DNA of 64,000 nt from Oligoflexia bacterium (GCA_023701205.1 JAMPXJ010000006.1:1-64000), one strand, 5' to 3'; numbered from the stretch's first letter, positions 33,505-42,170 are shown. Numbers and translations: made by a program. Notes: a model not told the origin generated them from the sequence alone.

Positions 33505-35277
33505 ATGGCGAAACAAGCGGGCAACAAGATCACCACGAGCAGCACGGCCGAGTACTTTTCCAAGAACCTCCAGCAGGTCGGCTTTTCCTCCCAGACCAAG
33601 GCGGTCTTGACGACGCTCAAGGAAGCGGTGGATAACGCGCTGGATGCCTGCGAGGAAAACGGGATTCTCCCCGAGGTTCACGTCGTGGTGGAAAAGGCGG
33701 GGGCGGGCTCGATCAAGAATTCGGACCAGATCCGCATCCGGGTCGAGGATAACGGCCCCGGCATCGATGCCGACGACGTGCCCAAGGTGTTCGGCGAATA
33801 TCTCGCCTCCTCGAAGTTCGGCCGGGGGCGCTGCTCGCGCGGCCAGCAGGGCATCGGCATTTCGGCGGCGACCACCTGGGCGCAGCTCACGAGCGCGACC
33901 GGCGCCCGCGTGATCACCAAGACGAAGACCATGCGCAAGGCGCTCTCCTGCGTGGTCGAGGTGGATATCAAGAACAACCGCGGGGTGCTCAAGGATCGCG
34001 AGACGATCGACTGGGAGCGTCCGACCGGCACCTCCGTCGAGTTCCTCGTGGACGGGCGCATCCAGCTCAATGGCGAAGCGGGCCTGCTCAACTATCTCAA
34101 CGGCACGGCGCTCGTGAACCCTCATCTGAAGCTGACCTACAAGCTTCCGGAAATCGAGGCTCACACCATCGATCGCGTGAGCGAAACGGTTCCCGCGATT
34201 CCCGAGGCGACCGAGCCGCATCCGCACACGATGAAGCTCGGGGAATTCATCGCGCATTCCCATCTTTTCGGGAAGGTGAAGGCCGCGGCCTGGCTCAAGA
34301 AGGGCTTCTCGCGGATCCATGAAGGCGTGATCAACGATCTGATCAAAGGCGGCATCAAGAAGGGCGTCCTCGAGAAATCCGTCGACGCGCTGAACGAGGC
34401 GGAGTTCAAGGATCTCTTCGTGGGGCTCCAGAACCAGAAGCTCATGGCGCCCTCGACCAAGTCAGTGCTCTGGATCGGCGAAGAGGCCCTCTCCAAGAGC
34501 ATCAAGCGCCTGGGCGCGGTGGACTTCTTCTCGGTCGTGTCGCGCAAACCCACGATCTGCGATTTCAAGCCCGTGCAGATCGAAGTGGCCATCGCCCGGC
34601 TGGAGGACAAGTCCATCGAGGCTGAGAGCGCCGCGCAGGTGCTGCGCTTCGCCAACCGCGTGCCGCTTCAGTTCGACAAGTCGGCCTGCGCGATCGTGCA
34701 GGCGATCCAGTCGGTGAACTGGCGCTCCTACGGGCTGGTGCAGCCCAAGGACTCGCTGCCGCAGGGACCCTATATCATGGCGGTGAGCGTGGTCTCGCCG
34801 TTCATCAAGTTCAAGAACGCGTCGAAGGAGACCATCGATGCCTCGGACGAGCTGGTTGCCGAGATCCGGCTCGCGCTCATCCAGGCCGGTCAGCGCCTCT
34901 CCAAGCATATCCGCAAGGAGGTCAAGGCCAGTGAGCTCGAAGAGAAGATCCGGCACATCGAGCAGTTCGGCCCGATTCTGGTGAACGGCATCTGCCGGAT
35001 CGTCAATGCGCCGGATGCCCGGAAGAAGAAGGCCGAGGAAGGGCTGCTCAAGCTCCTCGGGCGCGATGCCAAGGCGACCGAGGCCGAGCTCGAGGAGGCG
35101 CATGCCGTGCTCGAAGCCCAGCAGAAGAAGGGCCTGCCGGCCGAGGCGGACGCGATCGATACTGACGAGCTCCTCAAGGAAGTCGCAGGGGAGGCGCCGG
35201 CCAGAAAAGGCAAGGACGGAAAGCCGAAAAAAGGCAAGAATTCGAAGAAAACCGCGGTCGCGGAGGTTAACGCTTAA
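33505..35277 (+). CDS. top6B: DNA topoisomerase VI subunit B
   Basis: A 590-residue ATPase subunit of a type IIB topoisomerase. The GHKL fold is clear: EAVDNALDACE (40-50), VEDNGPGI (80-87) and FGRGRCSRGQQGIGIS (105-120). A helix-two-turn-helix region follows, then the transducer with APSTKSVLWIGEEAL carrying the probable switch lysine region. The last 40 residues are Lys-rich and probably disordered. Topoisomerase VI is an archaeal and plant enzyme, only sporadic in bacteria. ATG 33505 starts the homologous region; the frame upstream has no support. The TAATG overlap with top6A implies coupled, stoichiometric synthesis. Confidence 0.95.
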   Translation: MAKQAGNKITTSSTAEYFSKNLQQVGFSSQTKAVLTTLKEAVDNALDACEENGILPEVHVVVEKAGAGSIKNSDQIRIRVEDNGPGIDADDVPKVFGEYLASSKFGRGRCSRGQQGIGISAATTWAQLTSATGARVITKTKTMRKALSCVVEVDIKNNRGVLKDRETIDWERPTGTSVEFLVDGRIQLNGEAGLLNYLNGTALVNPHLKLTYKLPEIEAHTIDRVSETVPAIPEATEPHPHTMKLGEFIAHSHLFGKVKAAAWLKKGFSRIHEGVINDLIKGGIKKGVLEKSVDALNEAEFKDLFVGLQNQKLMAPSTKSVLWIGEEALSKSIKRLGAVDFFSVVSRKPTICDFKPVQIEVAIARLEDKSIEAESAAQVLRFANRVPLQFDKSACAIVQAIQSVNWRSYGLVQPKDSLPQGPYIMAVSVVSPFIKFKNASKETIDASDELVAEIRLALIQAGQRLSKHIRKEVKASELEEKIRHIEQFGPILVNGICRIVNAPDARKKKAEEGLLKLLGRDAKATEAELEEAHAVLEAQQKKGLPAEADAIDTDELLKEVAGEAPARKGKDGKPKKGKNSKKTAVAEVNA

Positions 35278-36428
35278 TGGCAACACCCAGCTCTGAACAA
35301 ACCATCCCGAAGCTGAGCAAGGAGCTTTGCAGCCGGCTGCTTTCCGACCTGGAACGCGCCAAACGCCCGGTGCTCTACGCGACCAAGTGCTCGCTCGACA
35401 ACGCCATCTACAATCACAAGGTGGGCTATCTCACGCCTGGTTCCAAGAAGGTCGCTACCGAGCTCAACGTCAGCTCGGTCAAGAAGATGTCGCGGGCGAT
35501 CTTCATGCTGGAGATCCTGCTGCGGAACCTCGATACCGGCGCCGTCAATACCAAGCGCGAGCTGTATTACATCAGCAAAGGTTACATCAAGCACGACTCC
35601 TCGATGAAGCCGCTGGATTTCGCCGATCAGGGCGAGTCCGACGAGATCATCGATTTCATCTGCGAGATGCTCGAGTGCTACCGCGAGGAGGTGAACTGCT
35701 ACGCGAACGACCGCGGCGGCCAGACGTATTCGCAGCAGCTGGTCGTGACCGAGACGCTCCCGGACGGCGATAAGGCGGTGGTCGATCTTTCCAAGCTCGG
35801 CACGAGCCCCTTTCAGCCGAAGAACCGGCCGCAGAATCTCAAGCTCTCGGCCAGGAAGAAGATCGATTTCTGCGTCATCGTCGAATCCGAAGGCACGGCC
35901 AACACGCTCGTCGCGAACGGCTTCACCAAGCGCCATAGCTGCATCCTCATGGGCGCGGGGGGCGTGCCTTCGAACGCCGTGCGCGGCTGGTGCAAGCTGA
36001 TCCAGGATCAGCTTCGGGTGCCGCTGTATTTCTTCGGCGATCTCGACGCGTACACGCTGCAGAACATCTATCGCACGCTCAAGGCGGGCTCGGCGGCGAG
36101 CCTCATCCGCAACTCCGACTATTCCGCGCCGGACGTGAAGTTCCTGGGCGTGCTGCCCGAGGACATCAAGAAGTACGATCTCAACGATTATCCGGTGAAA
36201 GAGAACGACGCGCAGGAGGTCCGGGCGCTCAAGAAGGCCTCGGATGCCTTGAAGAACGACCCGTTCTTCCAGGACAAGCGCAACAAGGGCCTGGCTCAGA
36301 TCCTCAAATGGCTGCTCGAGAACAAGCGCCGCTGCGAGCAGCAGGCCTACTTCACCGTGGATCCCCGCGATGTCACGATGCCCGAGAAGATCATCGTGGA
36401 GAAGATCAAACGAGGAAATTACGTATAG
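35277..36428 (+). CDS. top6A: DNA topoisomerase VI subunit A (Spo11-like)
   Basis: A 383-residue DNA-cleaving subunit. The winged-helix catalytic segment is NTKRELYYISK (91-101), with Y97/Y98 holding the DNA-attacking tyrosine. The Toprim fold has E203 (VIVESEG) and the DxD pair D255/D257 (FFGDLDAYTLQNIY). All key residues are present, so the enzyme is expected to be active together with subunit B. Length fits archaeal Top6A. The start overlaps top6B by one base and the stop overlaps the next GTG. Confidence 0.95.
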   Translation: MATPSSEQTIPKLSKELCSRLLSDLERAKRPVLYATKCSLDNAIYNHKVGYLTPGSKKVATELNVSSVKKMSRAIFMLEILLRNLDTGAVNTKRELYYISKGYIKHDSSMKPLDFADQGESDEIIDFICEMLECYREEVNCYANDRGGQTYSQQLVVTETLPDGDKAVVDLSKLGTSPFQPKNRPQNLKLSARKKIDFCVIVESEGTANTLVANGFTKRHSCILMGAGGVPSNAVRGWCKLIQDQLRVPLYFFGDLDAYTLQNIYRTLKAGSAASLIRNSDYSAPDVKFLGVLPEDIKKYDLNDYPVKENDAQEVRALKKASDALKNDPFFQDKRNKGLAQILKWLLENKRRCEQQAYFTVDPRDVTMPEKIIVEKIKRGNYV

Positions 36429-37678
36429 TGCGGCGTCCGGGCGGTTTTTCCCTCATCTCGGTGATCGTCGCGATGGGAGTGGCGACCGTCGGCTTCATGG
36501 CGCTCATGCAGATGAGCAACGTGAGCCTCAAGGCGCAGAAGTTCGTGCAGTACTCGACGGACTTCGATCTGTTCAAGACCAGCGTCAGGATGATTCTGGA
36601 TAATCCGAAGCTTTGCGAGATGGCGATCCAGGAGGCGGACGGATCAGCGTTGGCCTTCAATCCGCCCGGCCTTCCTCTGGCAACCCCGATTTCGATCGCC
36701 CGGGTGCGCTTCGGTGCCACCGGGCCGGATACCGCCGTGCTGAATGGCCAGATTTCCGCCGGACTGGTGCTGAAGAAATTCGAAATCACCTACGCGGAGC
36801 TCGCCGGGACCTTGACCATCGGGGCGAACAGCTACAAGAACTACTCGACGCTCATCGAAGCGGAGGCCGAAAAACCCGATGGATCGCTGGGTACCAAGAG
36901 CCTTCGCACGAGATTCGCGGTGAACCTCCTGGTCAACGATGCGACCAAGAAGGTCGAGCAGTGCTTTCATACCTCGTTGAAAGGGGCGCGAACGCTCGTG
37001 ATGCACTCCCAGAGCAGCGTGGTACCGGCCTGTCCTCCGGATTGGGTGACGATCCGCAACGGCTACAGCTATCTGGGAACGTTCCAGTTTGACCGGACCA
37101 CGGGTACTGATCTCGCTTCCGAAGCGTCGTGCCTGGAAAGTTTCATCTACAACCCCATTCTCCAATGCGGCCACCCGGCCGGGTCGGCCCGATGCAATTA
37201 TTTTCAGACGAATGACCGGAGCCTGTGGCTGAAGACTCCCGGCGTGGCGGAGCTGACCTGGAACCTGGCAGTCCCGCCCGCGCTGCCGATATCGCGATGC
37301 ACGGTGTGCCGGAAGCAGGCTTCGGTTTACGTGCGCCATAATACCTCGGATACGAGCTTCCCGAGCTGCGGGGCCGATCTGAAGCTCTGGGAAGGCTACA
37401 CCCTCAACGGAGTGAGCTTCGTCGGCTCGCTGGCTTATTTCATGCGAATGGACATGGGGAACACGGGCTCCTGCCTGACCACGTTCGATCCCGCACCGGG
37501 GCTTTTCTGCGGGGCGGACGATGTCATCACGCGGTGCCGGTTCAAATACGATTCGATCGCCGGCACGTGGGGCAACCTCGGCCAGTCCGTCAATTCGGGA
37601 TGGGAAGACGATGTCAGTGTTACCGGGGCAGGCGCGGCGGCAAGAACCATGCGTTGCGCGGTCTGCGAAGCCCAGTGA
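36428..37678 (+). CDS. Prepilin-like protein with Cys-rich C-terminus
   Basis: A 416-residue protein starting at GTG 36428, overlapping the top6A stop by one base. The N-terminus MRRPGGFSLISVIVAMGVAT is a type IV prepilin/pseudopilin signal with cleavage after G6, but position +5 is serine (S11), where pilins normally have glutamate. After the helix comes an alpha/beta-like region to about 190, then a Cys-rich distal part with RCTVCRK and a terminal MRCAVCEAQ. It resembles large minor pilins. Coupling to a topoisomerase operon is unexpected. Confidence 0.8.
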   Translation: MRRPGGFSLISVIVAMGVATVGFMALMQMSNVSLKAQKFVQYSTDFDLFKTSVRMILDNPKLCEMAIQEADGSALAFNPPGLPLATPISIARVRFGATGPDTAVLNGQISAGLVLKKFEITYAELAGTLTIGANSYKNYSTLIEAEAEKPDGSLGTKSLRTRFAVNLLVNDATKKVEQCFHTSLKGARTLVMHSQSSVVPACPPDWVTIRNGYSYLGTFQFDRTTGTDLASEASCLESFIYNPILQCGHPAGSARCNYFQTNDRSLWLKTPGVAELTWNLAVPPALPISRCTVCRKQASVYVRHNTSDTSFPSCGADLKLWEGYTLNGVSFVGSLAYFMRMDMGNTGSCLTTFDPAPGLFCGADDVITRCRFKYDSIAGTWGNLGQSVNSGWEDDVSVTGAGAAARTMRCAVCEAQ

Positions 37679-37684
37679 TCCCGA

Positions 37685-38104
37685 TCAGTGATCTTCCGAT
37701 ACGATCCCGTCACGGAACGCGTTTTCGAAGTTGATCCAGATTCGGATATCCTCAGCAGCGAGGCCGTGAGCGCGCAGGGTTTCCTCGAGGATCCGGAGCC
37801 TTCGGTCGAAATGACCTGGCAGGATCGGAGGGAGCGCGTCATGGGCCTGAGCGGGTGCCTTGCCCGAGTAGGAGGAGGTGGCGCCCATCGCTCGCATCAG
37901 GAAGGTCTTCTGGGCCCGGGCGATCCTTTCCAGGTCCTGTCCGTGGAAAAAGAAGCCGATCATCGGGTCGGCCGCCATCTTGCGATAAAAGTCCTCGAGA
38001 ATGCGTTGGAGAGCGGCTTCGCCGCCAAGGCGGGAATAAAGAGCCTTCAGCTCGGGTCTTGCAAGATGGATCATCTTTCCCATGGATGCGTCAAAGTGAA
38101 TCAC
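37685..38104 (-). CDS. Group 1 truncated haemoglobin
   Basis: A 139-residue haem protein of the 2/2 globin family: LYSRLGGEAALQRILEDFY, DPMIGFFFHGQD, and the proximal-histidine region AQAHDALP followed by GHFDRRL. These proteins bind oxygen or NO. The start is ambiguous: GTG 38104, or ATG at 38083 or 38074. Convergent with the topoisomerase operon (6 bases between stops) and divergent from the aldolase gene. Confidence 0.85.
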   Translation of the reverse strand: MIHFDASMGKMIHLARPELKALYSRLGGEAALQRILEDFYRKMAADPMIGFFFHGQDLERIARAQKTFLMRAMGATSSYSGKAPAQAHDALPPILPGHFDRRLRILEETLRAHGLAAEDIRIWINFENAFRDGIVSEDH

Positions 38105-38147
38105 TTCACCGGCGAAGGGGCAACCCGCTTTTTAGGCGTGCAAAACA

Positions 38148-38163
38148 GGCCGGATTCGGCCTA
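38148..38163 (+). promoter_or_regulatory. Leader hairpin upstream of aldolase
   Basis: AGGCCG-GATT-CGGCCT, a perfect 6-base-pair stem with a 4-base loop, ends 24 bases before ATG 38188 and 12 bases before its AGGAGG. It could be a 5' UTR stability or regulatory element; no U-tract follows, so it is not a terminator. Confidence 0.35.
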
Positions 38164-38187
38164 AATATCAGCATCAGGAGGCGACTG

Positions 38188-39216
38188 ATGGAATCGCAGG
38201 CAAAATCGAGAGTCAGTTACCAGGAGCTCGGGCTCGTCAACACGAAGAAGATGTTCGCGGCCGCGGTCAAAGGCGGCTTCGCCATTCCGGCTTACAACTT
38301 CAATAACCTGGAGCAGCTCCAGGCGATCGTGACGGGCTGCGCGGAATCGGATTCCCCGTTTATCCTCCAGGTCTCGAGCGGCGCGCGCAAGTACGCCAAT
38401 GATATCCTGCTGCGCCACCTGGCGCGGGGGGCTGTCGAGCTGCTCGGCGCGCTGAATCCCAACGTCAAGTTCGCGCTGCACCTGGACCATGGCGACACCC
38501 TCGAGCTTTGCAAATCCTGCATCGACTCGGGATTCTCATCGGTGATGATCGACGGCTCGCACCACCCTTTCGAGAAGAACATCGAGCTTACGCGCCAGGT
38601 CGTCGAATACGCGCACAAGTACGACGTATCGGTCGAGGGGGAGTTAGGGGTTCTGGCGGGCATTGAGGATGAGGTCTCTTCGGAGCATTCCCATTATACC
38701 CAGCCCGGCGAAGTCGAGGAGTTCGTCAAGAAGACGGGCGTGGACTCTCTCGCCATCTCCATCGGCACGAGTCATGGCGCCACGAAGTTCACTCCCGAGC
38801 AATGCACGCGCAGCCCTGAAGGCGTCCTCGTCCCGCCGCCGCTCCGCTTCGACATTCTCCGGGAAATCGAGAAGCGCATCCCGGGTTTCCCGATCGTCCT
38901 CCATGGGGCATCCTCGGTACTGCCTCAGTACGTCGAGATGATCAACGCCAACGGCGGCAAGCTCAAGGACGCCGTCGGCATCCCGGTCCCGCAGCTGCGC
39001 GACGCCGCCCGAAGCGCCGTCTGCAAGGTCAATATCGACTCCGACGGGCGCCTCGTCGTGACGGGCGTGATCCGTAAGATCTTCGCCGAGAAGCCCGCCG
39101 AGTTCGATCCGCGGAAGTACCTCGGTCCAGCTCGCGACGCGCTCAAGGCCATGATCATCGACAAGAACAGAAATGTCCTGGGCAGCGCCGGGCGCGCGAA
39201 GGAGATCTTCGGCTGA
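38188..39216 (+). CDS. fba: Class II fructose-bisphosphate aldolase
   Basis: A 342-residue zinc-dependent aldolase of glycolysis/gluconeogenesis. Zinc ligands and active-site motifs: LHLDHGD (97-103), SVEGELG, SIGTSHG and VLHGASSV. AGGAGG lies 6 bases before ATG 38188, and the frame upstream is noise. It is followed by a strong terminator, so it is a single-gene unit. Confidence 0.96.
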   Translation: MESQAKSRVSYQELGLVNTKKMFAAAVKGGFAIPAYNFNNLEQLQAIVTGCAESDSPFILQVSSGARKYANDILLRHLARGAVELLGALNPNVKFALHLDHGDTLELCKSCIDSGFSSVMIDGSHHPFEKNIELTRQVVEYAHKYDVSVEGELGVLAGIEDEVSSEHSHYTQPGEVEEFVKKTGVDSLAISIGTSHGATKFTPEQCTRSPEGVLVPPPLRFDILREIEKRIPGFPIVLHGASSVLPQYVEMINANGGKLKDAVGIPVPQLRDAARSAVCKVNIDSDGRLVVTGVIRKIFAEKPAEFDPRKYLGPARDALKAMIIDKNRNVLGSAGRAKEIFG

Positions 39217-39272
39217 GCCGGGCTTGGGAGCTCCTTCGGGCGCTCCGGTTCTTTCCGGTAGATCAGAAATAG

Positions 39273-39305
39273 AAAAGGGAGGCCCCGAGCGGGAGCCTCC
39301 CTTTT
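39273..39305. terminator. Bidirectional terminator of aldolase and histone
   Basis: Arms AAAAGGGAGGC and GCCTCCCTTTT form an 11-base-pair stem around an 11-base loop. It has a U-tract in both directions and lies between the convergent fba (plus) and histone (minus) genes. Confidence 0.9.
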
Positions 39306-39359
39306 CGTTATGCAGTCGAGGGCGAGCAGAGCTCGCCAACGCCGGTAATGAACAGGATC

Positions 39360-39572
39360 TCAGCCGAAGTCGCGATCCATCACCGTCTTGCGGCCTTCGC
39401 TCTTCGCTTTTTCGATGGCCTGATCGCAAAGCTCGCGGATCTTGCCGGAAAGCGCTTCCATCACGGCCGCCGAGGTGTTCATGCCCGACTTGGTCCGGAT
39501 GTAGTTCTTGAGTTTGGACGCGACGACGAGGACTTCGCCGCCACCTTCGGTCTGCTGATTTTCGTTTTCCAT
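39360..39572 (-). CDS. Bacterial histone (single histone fold)
   Basis: A 70-residue protein with one histone fold. Helix 1 SKLKNYIRTKSG (19-30); central helix from NTSAAVMEALSGKIRELCDQ (32-51) to about 59; loop with GRKTV (60-64), the RT-type residues of histones; and a short third helix DRDF (66-69), shorter than in archaeal HMf. It resembles Bdellovibrio Bd0055, reported to bind DNA as a dimer. The 14 N-terminal residues are acidic and flexible. AAGGAG precedes ATG 39572. It follows the FKBP gene by 34 bases, so the two are probably co-transcribed. Confidence 0.88.
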   Translation of the reverse strand: MENENQQTEGGGEVLVVASKLKNYIRTKSGMNTSAAVMEALSGKIRELCDQAIEKAKSEGRKTVMDRDFG

Positions 39573-39606
39573 TTCTGCTCCTTGTTTTTCGGCTTTCCGG
39601 TTTTTA

Positions 39607-40089
39607 TTACTCGACGCCCAGAAGTTCGACCTCGAAGACCAGCGTGGAGTTCGGAGGAATCACGCCGCCCGCGCCGCGTTCGCCATAGGCGAGCTGGGGA
39701 GGGATCGTGAGCTTGCGCTTTCCGCCGACTTTCATGCCGACGACACCCTGGTCCCATCCGCGGATCACCTGGCCGCCCCCCAGGGAGAACTTGAAGGGTT
39801 GGCCGCGATCGACCGAGGAGTCGAACTTCTTGCCATCGGTGAGCCACCCCGTGTAGTGCACGGAAACCATCTTGCCCGCGACCGCCTCGGCGCCGCTGCC
39901 GACCTTGAGATCCTCGATCTTGAGTTCGTTGACCGCCGCGGTATTGGCCGCGGTGCCCGGGTCGGCCGGGCTCGTCGTGGAGGTGTCGGTGCCTTGTGTC
40001 GCTTCCTGCTTCTTGGTACAGGCCGGTCCTGCCAGCGCTAGCGTCAGCGCAACGAGGGTAAATGCGAAAACTTTCGAATTCCGGGTCAT
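39607..40089 (-). CDS. FKBP-type peptidyl-prolyl isomerase, lipoprotein
   Basis: A 160-residue lipoprotein: signal peptide with lipobox LAGPAC, a Thr/Ser/Ala linker, and an FKBP domain ([43 protein letters not shown]) ending in FEVELLGV. All core FKBP ligand-pocket residues appear present. Expected to fold periplasmic or outer-membrane proteins. Probably the first gene of the transcript that also carries the histone. Confidence 0.95.
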   Translation of the reverse strand: MTRNSKVFAFTLVALTLALAGPACTKKQEATQGTDTSTTSPADPGTAANTAAVNELKIEDLKVGSGAEAVAGKMVSVHYTGWLTDGKKFDSSVDRGQPFKFSLGGGQVIRGWDQGVVGMKVGGKRKLTIPPQLAYGERGAGGVIPPNSTLVFEVELLGVE

Positions 40090-40168
40090 TTGAAGAGTTC
40101 TCCTCTGAGCTCAGGATTATGCCCCTTAACGGCGAGCGTCTGAAATCCCCTTAAAGATGGCATAGCTT

Positions 40169-40900
40169 TCAGGGATTCGCGACAAAAAAGGTTTGGGAAA
40201 TCTTCTCGATCCAAGCGGGATTTACCGGGGTGAGATCCGGGATGTGATGATGTGCGGCGGAAGTGTCCTGGCTGAAGTGGTTCGTGCCGGTGATCGCCAC
40301 GACCCAAAGTCCCGCGGCGAGCGCCGACTCGATTCCCGGGCGGGAATCCTCGAAAACCAGGCCAGTCGCCGCCGATCCTCCGAGCAGCTGCAGCGCCCGC
40401 GCGTATCCATCGGGTGCCGGCTTGCTGCGCGGATAGTCCTCGGCGCCGAGCACGACCTCGAAGCACGAGCCGAGCCCGAGCTTCTCGAGCGCCCAGTGGA
40501 TGTCGGCGCGGTGGGAGCCCGAGACCAGCCCGAGGCGGAACTCTCCGGCAAGCGAGCGCACCGCCTCGATGCTTCCCGGAACCACATGAAGCTTGCGTTC
40601 GAGCGACTCGCGATAGGCCGCGAGAATCCGGCGAGAGGCCTCCTCCGGCGGGAGGGGGGGAGGGTACTTCGCGAAGAGGATGCTCAGCGCCGCGGCCCAG
40701 GTTTTTCCCGCCACCTCGGCGGCTTCCGTGGAGGCGAGCGGGATGCCCCAGCTAGCGAAGCAACGGGCGACGGCATCCGCCGCCGAGGGCTCGGTGTCGA
40801 TCAGCGTGCCATCCATGTCGAAGAGGATCGTTCGGATCCGCGCGTGGGCGACCATGCCGGCCCAGGATAGCAGTTCGTTCGGAATGATCAAAGAGGACAT
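40169..40900 (-). CDS. HAD-IA phosphatase (beta-phosphoglucomutase-like)
   Basis: A 243-residue HAD hydrolase: motif I ILFDMDGTLIDTE, motif II VSGS, the lysine in SKPAPDGY, and motif IV FEDSRPGIESA. The helical cap is of the IA type. Either ATG 40900 or ATG 40855 may start it; neither has a ribosome site, and the catalytic part begins after both. Substrate unknown. It is upstream of the FKBP gene by 79 bases. Confidence 0.88.
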   Translation of the reverse strand: MSSLIIPNELLSWAGMVAHARIRTILFDMDGTLIDTEPSAADAVARCFASWGIPLASTEAAEVAGKTWAAALSILFAKYPPPLPPEEASRRILAAYRESLERKLHVVPGSIEAVRSLAGEFRLGLVSGSHRADIHWALEKLGLGSCFEVVLGAEDYPRSKPAPDGYARALQLLGGSAATGLVFEDSRPGIESALAAGLWVVAITGTNHFSQDTSAAHHHIPDLTPVNPAWIEKISQTFFVANP

Positions 40901-40945
40901 GGCGCGATGGATGCAGTTTTTCCGGTATTAAAGAGGTGTGAAACC

Positions 40946-41404
40946 ATGTTGAAGGAAATCCTGAGAAACCAGTCGCTCGTGACCTGCGAGCCGGATGCGA
41001 AGGTCAGTGAGGTGAGCCGCCTGATGGCGGACCGTAACGTCGGCAGCGTGCTTTGCCTGTCGGACGACGGAAAGCCCCGGGGCATCCTGACCGACCGGGA
41101 CATCGTGGTCCGCTGTCTGGCCAAGAACATCGATGTCAATGACTGCACGGTCGAGAACGTGATGAGCGAGTCGCTCGAGGTCTGTCAGGACACCGACGGC
41201 GTCTTCGATTGCATCCGCAAGATGGAGATGGCGGGAGTGCGGCGGATTCCCGTGATCGACGACTCCGGCAAAGCCGTCGGCATCATCTCCTTCGGCGATC
41301 TGCTGAAGATGCTGAGCAAGGAGTTCTCGACGCTCATCCATCATACGACGACGGCCGAGTACGAGGACCGGGGAGACGAAGAAGAGCGGCGGATGGTCGC
41401 TTGA
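40946..41404 (+). CDS. CBS-domain pair protein
   Basis: A 152-residue protein of two CBS motifs: first at about 8-60 (MADRNVGSVLCL, GILTDRDIVVR), second at about 72-125 (MEMAGVRRIPVID, VGIISFGDLL). This is a stand-alone adenine-nucleotide sensor of the BON/CBS-type seen in many bacteria. GAGGTG lies 7 bases before ATG 40946, which I preferred over the ATG at 40907. The C-terminus is acidic. Confidence 0.9.
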   Translation: MLKEILRNQSLVTCEPDAKVSEVSRLMADRNVGSVLCLSDDGKPRGILTDRDIVVRCLAKNIDVNDCTVENVMSESLEVCQDTDGVFDCIRKMEMAGVRRIPVIDDSGKAVGIISFGDLLKMLSKEFSTLIHHTTTAEYEDRGDEEERRMVA

Positions 41405-41413
41405 GCGGGGGGC

Positions 41414-42154
41414 TCAGCCGCCTTCGGAGCCGATCTGCCTGAACCGCTCGAGGATGTCCTTGAGCAGGTCCACGAACGCCGTTCGGTTGACCTCGTCGAT
41501 CTTCGCGAATTTGACTCCGAAGGAGCGCACGATATTCCCCGTGCGCTCGTTGGGCTCCTCGCCGACCCGGCAGATGAGCCCCTGCAGGCGGATCGGCATC
41601 GGGAACCAGCCGCGCGGCTCCAACAGAAGATCTAGCTTCTGGCCCGGGCGGAACTGCTCGCTGACCTGGCTCTCGGTCGAGATCAGCACGCCGTTGGGGC
41701 TCAGGTTCAGCACATCGAACGAAAGCGGGAAGGGCACGTCGGGCCGCGGCATCGCCAGAGCGCGCAGCGGAAAAGTGCGGATGATCGGAAGCGACGGGAT
41801 GCGCGGGTATTTCCGGATGTATTCCGTCGGGAAGTAGCCTTCCGTGCGGATCACTTCCGCCAGGTCGCGCGCGTGTTCCGCGGGCAGGTGAAAGCGCAGG
41901 CCCATATGGTCGGCAAAGGTCGTGAACTCGCGCGTGATCGTCGCGAGCGTCCGGAAGCTCAGGGGGCGCGCGGTGGGAATGCGGACGGTGACCTCGATCT
42001 TCGCTCCGAACTGCTCTTCGCGCGAAAGCGGCTCCCAAGGGAGCCCCGATACCCCTGCCAGGGAGATGTTCTGGTGGGTGAATTCGAGATTGCGGGTCTG
42101 GGATCTTTCCCGGACCGTCAGGTTGATATGTCCGCGCACGAAGACCGGAAGCAT
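41414..42154 (-). CDS. Tandem PilZ-domain protein
   Basis: A 246-residue protein with two PilZ-like halves: the first around NISLAGVSGLPW, the second around NLSPNGVLIST, each the second half of a PilZ cyclic-di-GMP motif (D/N-x-S-x-x-G). The upstream RxxxR element is clear only in part of the first half (RERSQTR). So cyclic-di-GMP binding may be retained in one domain. The gene is 16 bases after the DUF4340-like lipoprotein on the same strand. Confidence 0.7.
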   Translation of the reverse strand: MLPVFVRGHINLTVRERSQTRNLEFTHQNISLAGVSGLPWEPLSREEQFGAKIEVTVRIPTARPLSFRTLATITREFTTFADHMGLRFHLPAEHARDLAEVIRTEGYFPTEYIRKYPRIPSLPIIRTFPLRALAMPRPDVPFPLSFDVLNLSPNGVLISTESQVSEQFRPGQKLDLLLEPRGWFPMPIRLQGLICRVGEEPNERTGNIVRSFGVKFAKIDEVNRTAFVDLLKDILERFRQIGSEGG

Positions 42155-42170
42155 GTGCCCAAGCGTAGCA

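Noticed and set aside
40104..40113. Palindrome CTGAGCTCAG upstream of FKBP as an operator
   Set aside because: A 10-base palindrome alone is too short to support and no second copy was noticed.
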